DNA of 64,000 nt, from contig JAHZCD010000001.1 of NCBI GenBank assembly GCA_019423025.1, positions 62,001 through 126,000 on the forward strand, written 5' to 3'. Every line of letters starts with the position of its first letter. Within the stretch, counting starts at the first letter, position 1. Below are positions 8,028-16,162 of this stretch, piece by piece. The notes beneath the pieces were generated by a model. It was not told the origin of the DNA and did no database searches. It was given only the letters and a program-made list of their open reading frames with translations. The translations under genes were made by a program, and so were the position numbers. The stretch is from Haemophilus sp. Its GTDB lineage: Bacteria > Pseudomonadota > Gammaproteobacteria > Enterobacterales > Pasteurellaceae.

Positions 8028-8399
8028 TTATTGCGATTTTTCAACGCTAATGACTTCAAGCTCTGCTTTTTCAAAAGCGTCATTATCCAATTTACCGTAA
8101 ACGCGGATTTTATCCTGAGGTCCCACATTTAAGCCATTCCAAACGCGATTTTTAATTTCCAATTTGATTTGGTCTGTGCCATCAGTGAAAAGATATTCAT
8201 CACCATCAATTTGTTGAGTGATGTTACCGACTAAGGTAATCATAGAATTATCTTTCGCAGATAATGCTTGTTTAACTGTAAGTTGTTGACCTTGGTTACC
8301 ACCTTGGAAGCCACCTTGTGCAGTGTTGCCATTAAAACCAGCAAATGCTGCTGAAGTAGATAAAGCTAAAAGGGTTGCTAAAGCTAATTTTTTCATCAT
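8028..8399 (-). CDS. ygiW: YgiW family BOF (OB-fold) periplasmic protein
   Basis: A 123-residue exported protein of the BOF family (YdeI/YgiW/OmdA-like stress proteins). The signal peptide MMKKLALATLLALSTSAAFA is cleaved before GFNGNT. A Gly/Gln-rich linker (about 25-40) precedes the OB fold (about 41-118), with SMITLVGNITQQIDGDEY and IRVYGKLDNDAFEKAEL. The ribosome site TAGGAGAAC precedes the ATG. In Haemophilus and Aggregatibacter the gene heads the qseBC/firRS operon and is its best known target. Its molecular role is unclear. Confidence 0.92.
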   Translation of the reverse strand: MMKKLALATLLALSTSAAFAGFNGNTAQGGFQGGNQGQQLTVKQALSAKDNSMITLVGNITQQIDGDEYLFTDGTDQIKLEIKNRVWNGLNVGPQDKIRVYGKLDNDAFEKAELEVISVEKSQ

Positions 8400-8494
8400 G
8401 TTCTCCTAAATAAAATTAAGCATAAATAGTCATATTTCAAAGCGAAGGATTATCCTCATTGCCGCCTTGTTGATGCTTATTAAACACAACAAAT

Positions 8495-8525
8495 CTTAAT
8501 GAAATCTTAAGCAACCTTAAGATTT
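8495..8525. promoter_or_regulatory. Three CTTAA repeats and a 10-bp palindrome upstream of ygiW
   Basis: CTTAA occurs at 8495, 8506 and 8516 (spacings of 11 and 10 bp: N6 and N5 between copies), about 100-120 bp upstream of the ygiW start. This is the half-site arrangement known for PmrA/QseB-type regulators. The last two copies also form a perfect palindrome, AAATCTTAAG / CTTAAGATTT with a CAAC loop (8502-8525), which could additionally act as the terminator of the lipoprotein gene ending at 8542. Confidence 0.6.
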
Positions 8526-8541
8526 TTAAATTTTTTTAAAA

Positions 8542-9228
8542 TCACCAACAAAATCGCTCATTCACCAGGTTATCTTGGCGTTCTTTTTCCCATTTCGCTT
8601 TATTTTCAGGATTAGCAAAATAGCGGTCTTGCTCAACTAAACGTGCATCAAGTTTTGCCTCTGCTTCTTTTAATGCCAGTTTTCTATCTTGATGCTTACT
8701 TGGTAATTGAGGTAAAAACACTGCTTGATACGGATGTTTTTTAGCCCAGTCAATCGCATCTTGCGCCGCTTTGTGTTGCTTATTCAAATCACAGAACGCA
8801 TATGGATTAACATGCTGTCCCACTAATTGCCCAAATGCCGTGTTATTCGATACCGTCAATTTATCTAAATCCAACACATATAACGCGGTGATTAAACGGT
8901 TTTGCCCACGATAAAACCATTTTACCGCTTCATCACGCAAGCCAAAATCATAAGCACGAGCAGAAAGTGCAAACATCGTCATCGGAGAAACAAAATCCAC
9001 TTTTTTCTCAATAATATTGACCGCACTTTCAAAATCTTTTTGTGTATTTTTCAGTAATAACGCATCAATATCTTTGTTCACATTAATCTGTTCAAGTCGC
9101 CCATCTCTGGCATCGTAATAAGGCTTTACATACATATCAATGTGCTTAACCGGCTCTTTTGAAATGGTGCTACAAGCCGTTAATAAAAGTGCGGTTGAAA
9201 TCCACGTTAATTTTAGAAAGGTTCGCAT
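8542..9228 (-). CDS. Putative lipoprotein, unknown function (228 aa)
   Basis: Exported lipoprotein: MRTFLKLTWISTALLLTAC with lipobox L-T-A-C (Cys19). The mature protein (about 209 residues) is mostly helical and charged, with SPMTMFALSARAYDFGLRDE and AVKWFYRGQNR resembling a single TPR-like helical repeat (about 80-112), and a Lys/Glu-rich C-terminal helix ending NERFCW. I recognise no named family. It is divergent from yfaE and upstream of the ygiW operon on the same strand. An uptake signal (near 9019) lies inside the coding region. Confidence is good that it is a real gene and low for any role. Confidence 0.75.
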   Translation of the reverse strand: MRTFLKLTWISTALLLTACSTISKEPVKHIDMYVKPYYDARDGRLEQINVNKDIDALLLKNTQKDFESAVNIIEKKVDFVSPMTMFALSARAYDFGLRDEAVKWFYRGQNRLITALYVLDLDKLTVSNNTAFGQLVGQHVNPYAFCDLNKQHKAAQDAIDWAKKHPYQAVFLPQLPSKHQDRKLALKEAEAKLDARLVEQDRYFANPENKAKWEKERQDNLVNERFCW

Positions 9229-9334
9229 AGTCTTCCCTTATGATGAATATTAGCTCGCTATATTACAACAAAAGAGCCGTGAGTTTTACTTCTCTTTCTT
9301 CTATAATGAGCAAAATTTTGTTTTATTTTGTTTC

Positions 9335-9583
9335 ATGAAAATCCATCTTATTCAGCGCCAAATCACCTTAGATTTTGATAACCAAACTTCCCTGCTTAAC
9401 TTTTTAGAACAACATCAAATTCACCATGAATATCAATGTCGTTCTGGCTATTGTGGTTCTTGTCGCGTTAAGATCAAAAAAGGCAAGGTTTCCTACGCTG
9501 AAGAGCCCCTTGCCTTTATTCAACCCGATGAGATTTTACTCTGTTGTTGTCGGGTGGAAAGTGATTTAGAAATAGAATTATAA
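9335..9583 (+). CDS. yfaE: [2Fe-2S] ferredoxin-like protein YfaE
   Basis: Small ferredoxin (82 aa) that in E. coli maintains the diferric-tyrosyl radical cofactor of class Ia ribonucleotide reductase NrdB. Plant-type cluster motif C35-x4-C40-x2-C43 (CRSGYCGSC) and a C-terminal triple cysteine (70-72) typical of YfaE, with EEPLAFIQPDEILLCCC nearly identical to E. coli. It is not beside nrdAB here; it is a single gene convergent with dapB, the two stop codons abutting (6-nt overlap). A TATAAT at 9302-9307 is a probable -10 box. Confidence 0.92.
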   Translation: MKIHLIQRQITLDFDNQTSLLNFLEQHQIHHEYQCRSGYCGSCRVKIKKGKVSYAEEPLAFIQPDEILLCCCRVESDLEIEL

Positions 9584-10390
9584 ATTATTCAAATCCAACA
9601 CATCTGTCATATCAAACAATCCGTGAGATTGTTTTTCTAGCCATTTACCTGCACGCACTGCGCCATTAGCAAATGTCATACGGCTTGATGCTTTGTGGGC
9701 AATTTCAACGCGCTCACCAATATCCGCAAACCAGACACTATGCTCACCCACTACATCAGAGGCACGAATGGTAGAGAAACCAATTTCATCACGTTTGCGT
9801 TCGCCTGTAATGCCTTCGCGACAAAATACGCCATGTGTTTTCAAATCACGACCAAGGGTTTTCGCAATGTGTTCGCCCATTGAAAGTGCGGTACCAGATG
9901 GTGCATCCACTTTGTGGCGGTGATGTGCCTCAATGATTTCGATATCGCAATAATCGCCCATTACTTTGGCGGCTTTTTCTAATAGTTTAAACACCAAATT
10001 CACACCCACACTGAAGTTAGATGCAAATACAATGGCAATTTTTTCTGATGCAGCTTGAATTGCGGCTTTACCTGCATCATCAAACCCCGTGGTACCAATC
10101 ACCATCTTTTTGTTATTAGCGACACAAAATGCGATATGCTCAAGCGTGCCTTCTGGACGCGTAAAATCAATCAGCAAATCAAAGTTATCTTTTTCTGCGT
10201 TTAAATCATCTGATACTTTAATACCTAATGCACCAATACCCGCAAGCTCACCCGCATCTGCGCCAACTAAAGAGGAACCTTTACGCTCAAAAGCAGCACC
10301 TAATTCTGCCCCTTCTGCATTATGTACGGCTTGAATTAATTGACGCCCCATTCTTCCGCCTGCGCCGGCGATGGCAATTTTTAATGTCAT
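9578..10390 (-). CDS. dapB: 4-hydroxy-tetrahydrodipicolinate reductase
   Basis: NAD(P)H-dependent reductase of the lysine/diaminopimelate pathway, 270 residues, full length. N-terminal Rossmann motif IAGAGGRMGRQLI; conserved E-A-H-H-R-H-K-V-D-A-P-S-G-T-A segment (about 155-169), with catalytic His and Lys; C-terminal SSRMTFANGAVRAGKWL. It lies 16 nt downstream of the LysE-type gene and probably ends the ribE-nusB-thiL-pgpA-lysE run. An uptake signal (near 9883) is in the coding region. dapD of the same pathway is 28 kb away in this window. Confidence 0.97.
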   Translation of the reverse strand: MTLKIAIAGAGGRMGRQLIQAVHNAEGAELGAAFERKGSSLVGADAGELAGIGALGIKVSDDLNAEKDNFDLLIDFTRPEGTLEHIAFCVANNKKMVIGTTGFDDAGKAAIQAASEKIAIVFASNFSVGVNLVFKLLEKAAKVMGDYCDIEIIEAHHRHKVDAPSGTALSMGEHIAKTLGRDLKTHGVFCREGITGERKRDEIGFSTIRASDVVGEHSVWFADIGERVEIAHKASSRMTFANGAVRAGKWLEKQSHGLFDMTDVLDLNNL

Positions 10391-10406
10391 GTTTTGTCCT
10401 TTTTTA

Positions 10407-11033
10407 TCAAATTAAAGCGTGTTGAACACCACTATAAATTAAATAGATTCCGAAGAAAATAAAAATCAGCCCTGCTGCATTATCAATATAGCGACTATAT
10501 TGGCTATAAAACTGTTTTGCAACAGAACGCGAAAAAAGCACCGAAATGACGTAGAAATATAAAAAGGTTTCTACGGTAATCACGGCAAGTGCGGTCAAAA
10601 TTTGTGATGTTTCGGTAATATTCACTAAAACCAATGACATCACACTGCTAAAATAAATCACAACTTTAGCATTAGATAAATTGACTAATAAGCCTTTCAT
10701 AATGCTTGTTAAAGTCGATTGATTTGATGTATTTGCATTCTGCTTTTCATCAAAAACCGCATTGGTTTTCACTTTTGCCATTTTAATGCCAAGATAAACT
10801 AAATACGCTCCACCAAACATCATCACAATACTTTGAACAATTGGCATCGTGGCAAAAATAATGGCTAGCCCTAAAACGGCAGCCGTAGCCCAAATTAGTA
10901 CACCAATGGTAATCCCTATCACGCCACCAATGGCTTCTCGACGAGAACTCATGGCAGAAATTCGGCTGACATAGAAAAAATCTGGGCCAGGCGAAAGTAA
11001 ACCAACAAGATGAATAATCATCAAATTTAGCAT
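10407..11033 (-). CDS. LysE/RhtB family amino-acid exporter
   Basis: A 208-residue inner-membrane protein with six predicted membrane segments and the LysE signature near the N-terminus (GLLSPGPDFFYVSRISAMSS, about 11-30). GGVIGITIGVLIWATAAVLG and FGGAYLVYLGIKMAK follow as in RhtB/RhtC. The start overlaps the 3' end of pgpA by 7 nt, so translation is coupled. Family members export homoserine, threonine or other amino acids; next to dapB a lysine or aspartate-family substrate is tempting but unproven. One uptake signal lies in the coding region. Confidence 0.85.
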   Translation of the reverse strand: MLNLMIIHLVGLLSPGPDFFYVSRISAMSSRREAIGGVIGITIGVLIWATAAVLGLAIIFATMPIVQSIVMMFGGAYLVYLGIKMAKVKTNAVFDEKQNANTSNQSTLTSIMKGLLVNLSNAKVVIYFSSVMSLVLVNITETSQILTALAVITVETFLYFYVISVLFSRSVAKQFYSQYSRYIDNAAGLIFIFFGIYLIYSGVQHALI

Positions 11034-11521
11034 GGCAAGCCTACGATACGTAATATCACAATCACAATAACAGCATAGACTGCGGCTAAAACATCATCCA
11101 CCATAATCCCAAAACCACTTTCCAGTTTTTGGTCAAAATAACGGATGGGATAAGGTTTTAAAATATCGAAGAAACGAAACAATACAAAGGCAATGACAAT
11201 CCAAGGTAATGATAAAGTTGGAATCGCGGCTAACACGATAAATACCCCAACAAATTCATCCCAAACAATGGAGCCATGATCATGAGCGCCCATATCATCA
11301 GCCGTTTTTTGACATAAATAACAGCCAAGTGCAAAGCAAAGTGCGGTCAAAATTAAGAAGATTTTTAGTCCAAGACAAGCTAATAATGCGGAGCCTAACA
11401 TCGTTCCGGCTAAACTTCCCCATGTACCCGGAGCAGGACGAATTAATCCTGAACCAAAACCTAATGCAAGTAAATGAACTGGATTTTTTAAGCTAACTTT
11501 ATCAAGAGGTGAACTATTCAT
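11027..11521 (-). CDS. pgpA: Phosphatidylglycerophosphatase A
   Basis: Inner-membrane phosphatase that converts phosphatidylglycerophosphate to phosphatidylglycerol. 164 residues. Characteristic motifs are GFGSGLIRPAPGTWGSLAG (about 22-40), DDMGAHDHGSIVWDEFVG with the acidic metal ligands (about 75-92), and FFDILKPYPIRYFDQKLESGFGIMVDDVLA. Four membrane helices are predicted. The ATG overlaps the thiL stop (TAATG), and thiL-pgpA is a very conserved pair. The 3' end overlaps the LysE-type gene. Confidence 0.95.
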   Translation of the reverse strand: MNSSPLDKVSLKNPVHLLALGFGSGLIRPAPGTWGSLAGTMLGSALLACLGLKIFLILTALCFALGCYLCQKTADDMGAHDHGSIVWDEFVGVFIVLAAIPTLSLPWIVIAFVLFRFFDILKPYPIRYFDQKLESGFGIMVDDVLAAVYAVIVIVILRIVGLPC

Positions 11522-12501
11522 TATTTATCCTTAAAATGATCGAAGCCAGACGGCGCTTGATAATTGATGACACATCCATCTTTTAAAAAAGTAATCTGAT
11601 TGCTATTTTGCGGAACGATTTTTCCGATACAAGTGCAAGGTACATTTAATAATTGGGACAACTTTTCAATCTTGGCCTTTTTATTTGCAGGAACCGTAAA
11701 GCAAAGCTCATAATCTTCCCCGCCACTTAATGCAAATGCTTCTGCCTTTTCTAAGCGATATATTTTTTTGAGTGGTGTGGATAAAGGTAAAGTAGATAAT
11801 TCAATCTCTGCAGAACATTGGCTTCTCGTTAAAATATGCCCTAAATCGGCAACAAGACCATCTGAAATATCTATGCATGAATGCACTACACCCACTAAGG
11901 CTTGACCTAATTCAACCCGTGGTGTTGGGTGAAAATGGCGTTTTACTAAAAATTCAGTATCAAAATCGACTGCACTTTTACCTTGTAAAATCCAATTTAA
12001 ACCTGCCGCGCTATCACCTAACGTTCCCGATACATAAATTAAATCACCAACCTTCGCATTATGTCGGAATAAAGCCTTTCCTTTTGGTATGAAACCTTGT
12101 GCCGTAATGGTTATAGAAAGTGGACCTTTTGTTGTATCACCACCTATTAACGTCACATCATATTGATTTAATGTATCAAACAGACTTTGACTAAATTGGC
12201 TTAGCCAGTTTTCATCAACCTCAGGTAATGTGAGTGCAAGAGAAATCCAAGCGGGTTTAGCGCCCATAGCAGCTAAATCACTTAGATTTGTCGCGATAGC
12301 TTTATACGCTAAATCTTGGGGAGAAATAGAAGATAAAAAATGTGTGCCCTCAACCATTGTATCAGTGGTAATGGCAAGCTGATAGCCTTCAGGGATATGA
12401 GTGATCGCACAATCATCCCCAATACTGAAATCAACAAAGTGTTGATTGCCTTTTTGTATTGAGAAATATCGCCCTATAAGATCAAATTCACCCGTACTCA
12501 T
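11521..12501 (-). CDS. thiL: Thiamine-monophosphate kinase
   Basis: ATP-dependent conversion of thiamine phosphate to thiamine pyrophosphate. 326 residues, PurM-like fold. Seen: FDLIGRYF at the start, the Mg/ATP-binding GDDCAI (about 28-33), TDTMVEGTHF, KAIATNLSDLAAMGAKP, GGDTTKGPLSI, DISDGLVADLGHIL and ALSGGEDYELCFT. It lies between nusB and pgpA, as in E. coli (ribE-nusB-thiL-pgpA). A terminator-like hairpin only 14 nt before its start (12515-12546) may reduce read-through from nusB. Confidence 0.96.
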   Translation of the reverse strand: MSTGEFDLIGRYFSIQKGNQHFVDFSIGDDCAITHIPEGYQLAITTDTMVEGTHFLSSISPQDLAYKAIATNLSDLAAMGAKPAWISLALTLPEVDENWLSQFSQSLFDTLNQYDVTLIGGDTTKGPLSITITAQGFIPKGKALFRHNAKVGDLIYVSGTLGDSAAGLNWILQGKSAVDFDTEFLVKRHFHPTPRVELGQALVGVVHSCIDISDGLVADLGHILTRSQCSAEIELSTLPLSTPLKKIYRLEKAEAFALSGGEDYELCFTVPANKKAKIEKLSQLLNVPCTCIGKIVPQNSNQITFLKDGCVINYQAPSGFDHFKDK

Positions 12502-12514
12502 TTTATCTGCGCAC

Positions 12515-12546
12515 CAAAAAACAAAGGGCAGACATTTGTCTACCCT
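12515..12546 (-). terminator. Terminator-like hairpin between nusB and thiL
   Basis: Minus strand AGGGTAGACA pairs with TGTCTGCCCT (one G-U), then TTGTTTTTT. It lies within what is normally one operon and just upstream of thiL, so it probably allows partial read-through. Confidence 0.65.
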
Positions 12547-12558
12547 ACATTTGAATAA

Positions 12559-12996
12559 TTATTTGCGACCTAATGCAGGAGCGACTTTATCCAATACACC
12601 GTTAATGTATTTATGGCTTTCATCTGCACCAAACACTTTCGCCACTTCAATCGCCTCGTTAATCGCCACTTTATACGGCACATCTGGCTCAAATTGAAGT
12701 TCATAAACCGCTAAACGTAAAATCGCTCTTTCAATCGGATCTAATTCATCTAACGCGCGATCTAAATAATGGCTCATTGAAAAATCAACGGCCTCTACAT
12801 TCGCAACGGTTTGACGGAAAAGGCGGCTAAAATAAGGTTTATCCACACCTTTTAAATCTTGATCCACAACGAAAGTGAGTTCCACTTGTTCTGGCGCATT
12901 ACCAGAGAGCGCCCAAGAATATAATGCTTGGACTGCACATTCTCTCGCTCTACGACGTGGCGATACTTTTTTTACAGGTTCTTTTTTTTCTGTCAT
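12559..12996 (-). CDS. nusB: Transcription antitermination factor NusB
   Basis: RNA-binding partner of NusE/S10 in rRNA antitermination. 145 residues, all-helical. The basic N-terminus SPRRRARECAVQALYSW carries the boxA-binding arginines; LDELDPIERAILRLAVYEL and PYKVAINEAIEVAKVFGADESHKYINGVLDKVA are family signatures. It starts 5 nt after ribE on the same strand, the widespread ribE-nusB coupling. Confidence 0.97.
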   Translation of the reverse strand: MTEKKEPVKKVSPRRRARECAVQALYSWALSGNAPEQVELTFVVDQDLKGVDKPYFSRLFRQTVANVEAVDFSMSHYLDRALDELDPIERAILRLAVYELQFEPDVPYKVAINEAIEVAKVFGADESHKYINGVLDKVAPALGRK

Positions 12997-13001
12997 TTGA
13001 A

Positions 13002-13475
13002 TTATGCCGCATCAATTTGTTGTAAAAGGTTCACCATTTCAAGTGCAGTTAATGCTGCTTCTGCACCTTTATTACCCGCTTTAGTACCTGCGCGCTCGAT
13101 AGCTTGTTCAATGTTTTCAGTTGTTAAAACACCGAATGCTACTGGGATTTCAGCTTGCATTGCCACTTGACCTAAACCGCTGCTTGCTTCGCCAGCCACA
13201 TATTCAAAGTGAGCGGTACCACCACGGATTACTGTACCTAGTGCGACGATTGCATCAAATTTTTTGCTTTCAGCTAAACGGCGTGCTACTAATGGAAGTT
13301 CATACGCACCTGGTGCACGAACGATTGTGATATTCTCATCTTTCACTTGGCCGATACGTTTTAATGCATCTACCGCACCTTCTAATAAACTTTCATTAAT
13401 AAAACTGTTAAAACGAGCAATCACCACTGCGATTTTAGCATTTGGCGCCGCTACCGCACCTTCTAAAACTTTCAT
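13002..13475 (-). CDS. ribE: 6,7-dimethyl-8-ribityllumazine synthase
   Basis: Penultimate enzyme of riboflavin synthesis, joins 5-amino-6-ribitylaminouracil with 3,4-dihydroxybutanone phosphate; forms a 60-mer capsid in many bacteria. 157 residues. Motifs: VIARFNSFINESLL (substrate pocket), VRAPGAYELPLVARRL, ALGTVIRGGTAHFEYVAGEA with the catalytic histidine, and a C-terminal RAGTKAGNKGAEAALTALEM. Also called ribH. First gene of the run toward dapB. No FMN riboswitch is visible upstream; the region 13476-13580 holds the glgP terminator. Confidence 0.96.
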   Translation of the reverse strand: MKVLEGAVAAPNAKIAVVIARFNSFINESLLEGAVDALKRIGQVKDENITIVRAPGAYELPLVARRLAESKKFDAIVALGTVIRGGTAHFEYVAGEASSGLGQVAMQAEIPVAFGVLTTENIEQAIERAGTKAGNKGAEAALTALEMVNLLQQIDAA

Positions 13476-13523
13476 ACTTTTTCCTAATCTGAATGAACAA
13501 TAAATTTGACGGTGGATTTTAGC

Positions 13524-13560
13524 ATAAAAAGAAACCCTGTGGAAATAATCCGACAGGGTT
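13524..13560 (-). terminator. Terminator of the glycogen operon (after glgP)
   Basis: Minus strand AACCCTGT, 12-nt loop, ACAGGGTT followed by TCTTTTTATG, 20 nt after the glgP stop and before ribE. Confidence 0.75.
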
Positions 13561-13580
13561 TTCTATGAGTGGAAAAGAAC

Positions 13581-16046
13581 TTACTTCTCAAGTTTTAACG
13601 GTTCAATTTTCCAGATATTTTTCGCATATTCAAGAATCGTACGGTCTGATGAGAAGAAGCCCATATTCACCATATTTTGAATGGTACTTGCTATCCATGC
13701 ATCACGATCTTGATATTTTTTATCTACCGCTTTTTGCGCTTCCACATAACTGCGGAAATCAGCAAAGGATTGATAATAATCGTGGTATTGTAAACCTTGA
13801 ATTAGAGAATGATAACGGTTCGGTTCTTCTGGTGAGAAATCACCACGAATGATTTGGTCAATGACTTCACGTAACTGCTCGTCATTTTGATAATAATCAA
13901 ATGGACGATAACCTTCGCGACGTAATGCTTCCACTTGTTCAACCGTATTACCAAAGATAAAGATATGATCCTTACCAACGTTATCTAAAATCTCAACGTT
14001 CGCACCATCAAGTGTACCCAATGTTAACGCACCATTTAAGGCAAATTTCATGTTACTGGTACCTGATGCTTCTGTTCCTGCAAGAGAGATTTGCTCAGAA
14101 ATATCTGCTGCTGGAATGATTAATTGTGCAAGACTTACGCTGTAGTTCGGGATAAATACAACTTTTAAACGACCTTTTAAGCGCTCATCGTTATTGATGA
14201 CATTCGCTACATCGTTAATTAAACGAATGGTTTGTTTTGCCGCATAGTAAGCCGAAGCCGCTTTACCCGCTAAAATAAATACGCGTGGCTGCCAATCTTT
14301 TTCTGGGTGTGCCAACATTTCGTTATAACGAGCAATAATGTGTAACACATTAAGCATTTGACGTTTGTATTCGTGAATACGTTTTACTTGAACGTCAAAT
14401 AATGCGTGTGGATCTAAATCGATGTTAAGTGTTTTCTTCACATATTGTGCTAATTTCACTTTGTTATCGTATTTGATATCCGCGACAGCACGCTTAAATT
14501 CACCTTTATCTGCAAACGCTTTAAGTTTTTCAATTTGGCTTAAATCGCAACGCCATTCAGAACCAATGTATTGATCAAATAAAGCTGCTAATTTCGGATT
14601 CGCTACTGCAAGCCAACGACGTGGTGTAATGCCGTTTGTCACATTGGTGAAACGTTCTGGATAAATACGTGCAAAATCAGCAAAGGTTGAAGAAACCATA
14701 AGATCTGAGTGAATTGCTGCTACACCGTTTACTTTATGAGAACCAACGACAGACAACCAACCCATGCGAACTTTACGTTGATGTCCTTCCTCGATAAGCG
14801 ATACACGACGGATAAATTCCATATCGGTGGTGACATAAGTTTTCACATACTCAAGGAAATGATCATTGATTTCAAAAATCATTTGTAAGTGACGAGGCAA
14901 GATTTTCGCCATCATTTCTACCGGCCAGGTTTCTAATGCCTCTGACATTAAAGTATGGCAAGTGTAAGAGAAGATACGACGAGTCACATCCCAAGCGTTT
15001 TGCCATGAATAACCGTGTAAATCGATTAAGATACGCATTAACTCAGGAATCGCTAATGCTGGGTGAGTATCGTTCAAGTGGATCGCTACTTTATCTGCTA
15101 AGTTATCTAACGTGCCATGTGTTCTAAAATGACGACGAAGAATATCTTGTAAAGACGCTGATACTAAGAAGTACTCTTGACGTAAACGCAATTCACGACC
15201 ATTCCAGGTAGAATCATCCGGATAAAGTACGCGAGAAAGGTTTTGGTTAGCTGAACGAGTCGCTACCGCAGCTAAGTGGTCACCACGGTTAAACTCAGCT
15301 AAATCAAATACTTCTCCACCATGCGCGGACCATAAACGCAACGTTGATGCTGAATCATTTTTATAGCCAGGAATCATTTGGTCGTATGCAAGTGCGGTCA
15401 CTTTTTCAGCCGGATTCCAAATACATTTTTTGCCTTCAAAATAAATATGACCACCAAAATCAATACTGAAACGTTTTGATGGACGCATAAATTCCCAAGG
15501 TGCGCCTTTTTCTAACCAATCATCCGGGCGTTCAACCTGTTGACCATTTTCAATTTTTTGACGGAACATACCGTATTCATAACGAATACCATAACCCATT
15601 GCTGGAATTGCTAACGTTGCAAGTGAGTCCATAAAACAAGCAGCAAGACGACCTAAACCACCATTACCTAAACCAGGATCCACTTCTTTTTCAATAATCT
15701 CTTCTAAATCAACATTTAATTCAGCCAAGGCTTTTTGTGCCACGTCATAAACACCTTCTGCGATCATCGCATTAGAAAGTGTACGGCCAATTAAGAATTC
15801 CATAGACAGGTAATAAACACGACGAGTTTCTTCTGCACGAGATTGACGAGCGGTGGTAATCCAGCCTTCTGTCACTAAATCACGCACCGCATGAAGGGTC
15901 GCATTTAACCAGTCGCGTTGACTCGCCTCTTTTGGTGAACGACCAATTAAGAAAATTAATTTATAAACAATTGCTTTTTTTACGCCTTCAACATCAAGAC
16001 TTGGTCGATTGTAGAGAAATGGCGAATCAAAATTGTCCATGATCAT
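13581..16046 (-). CDS. glgP: Glycogen/maltodextrin phosphorylase
   Basis: Phosphorolysis of alpha-1,4-glucans to glucose-1-phosphate. I start it at ATG 16046 (MIMDNFDSPF, 821 aa): a GAGG lies 11 nt upstream and the length matches the H. influenzae enzyme; ATG 16040 is possible, while an upstream in-frame TTG (16079) lacks homology. PLP enzyme of GT35: GLGNGGLGRLAACFMDS (active-site loop), KRIHEYKRQMLN, and the PLP lysine in EASGTSNMKFALNG. Last gene of malQ-glgB-glgX-glgC-glgA-glgP, preceded by a hairpin (16103-16147) that may lower its transcription. Confidence 0.95.
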   Translation of the reverse strand: MIMDNFDSPFLYNRPSLDVEGVKKAIVYKLIFLIGRSPKEASQRDWLNATLHAVRDLVTEGWITTARQSRAEETRRVYYLSMEFLIGRTLSNAMIAEGVYDVAQKALAELNVDLEEIIEKEVDPGLGNGGLGRLAACFMDSLATLAIPAMGYGIRYEYGMFRQKIENGQQVERPDDWLEKGAPWEFMRPSKRFSIDFGGHIYFEGKKCIWNPAEKVTALAYDQMIPGYKNDSASTLRLWSAHGGEVFDLAEFNRGDHLAAVATRSANQNLSRVLYPDDSTWNGRELRLRQEYFLVSASLQDILRRHFRTHGTLDNLADKVAIHLNDTHPALAIPELMRILIDLHGYSWQNAWDVTRRIFSYTCHTLMSEALETWPVEMMAKILPRHLQMIFEINDHFLEYVKTYVTTDMEFIRRVSLIEEGHQRKVRMGWLSVVGSHKVNGVAAIHSDLMVSSTFADFARIYPERFTNVTNGITPRRWLAVANPKLAALFDQYIGSEWRCDLSQIEKLKAFADKGEFKRAVADIKYDNKVKLAQYVKKTLNIDLDPHALFDVQVKRIHEYKRQMLNVLHIIARYNEMLAHPEKDWQPRVFILAGKAASAYYAAKQTIRLINDVANVINNDERLKGRLKVVFIPNYSVSLAQLIIPAADISEQISLAGTEASGTSNMKFALNGALTLGTLDGANVEILDNVGKDHIFIFGNTVEQVEALRREGYRPFDYYQNDEQLREVIDQIIRGDFSPEEPNRYHSLIQGLQYHDYYQSFADFRSYVEAQKAVDKKYQDRDAWIASTIQNMVNMGFFSSDRTILEYAKNIWKIEPLKLEK

Positions 16047-16102
16047 AAAAAGTAAAACCTCAATAAAAAAATCGCGCAAATTTTAAGCTTTTTTAGGAAA
16101 AA

Positions 16103-16147
16103 AACAACAAAAATTCTCCCTTCAAAGGCGATTATTTTTGAAGGGAG
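16103..16147 (-). terminator. Hairpin between glgA and glgP
   Basis: Minus strand CTCCCTTCAAA pairs perfectly with TTTGAAGGGAG (11 bp, 10-nt loop), followed by AATTTTTGTTGTTTTTTT. It looks like an intrinsic terminator inside the operon 16 nt after glgA. Confidence 0.7.
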
Positions 16148-16162
16148 AGTCAATCAATTGAA

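Noticed and set aside
8502..8525. Reading the CTTAAG palindrome only as a plus-strand terminator
   Set aside because: No plus-strand gene lies upstream to terminate; kept instead as a regulator array and possible minus-strand terminator.
13476..13580. FMN riboswitch upstream of ribE
   Set aside because: Only 105 nt of sequence, dominated by the glgP terminator; the conserved FMN element segments are not there.
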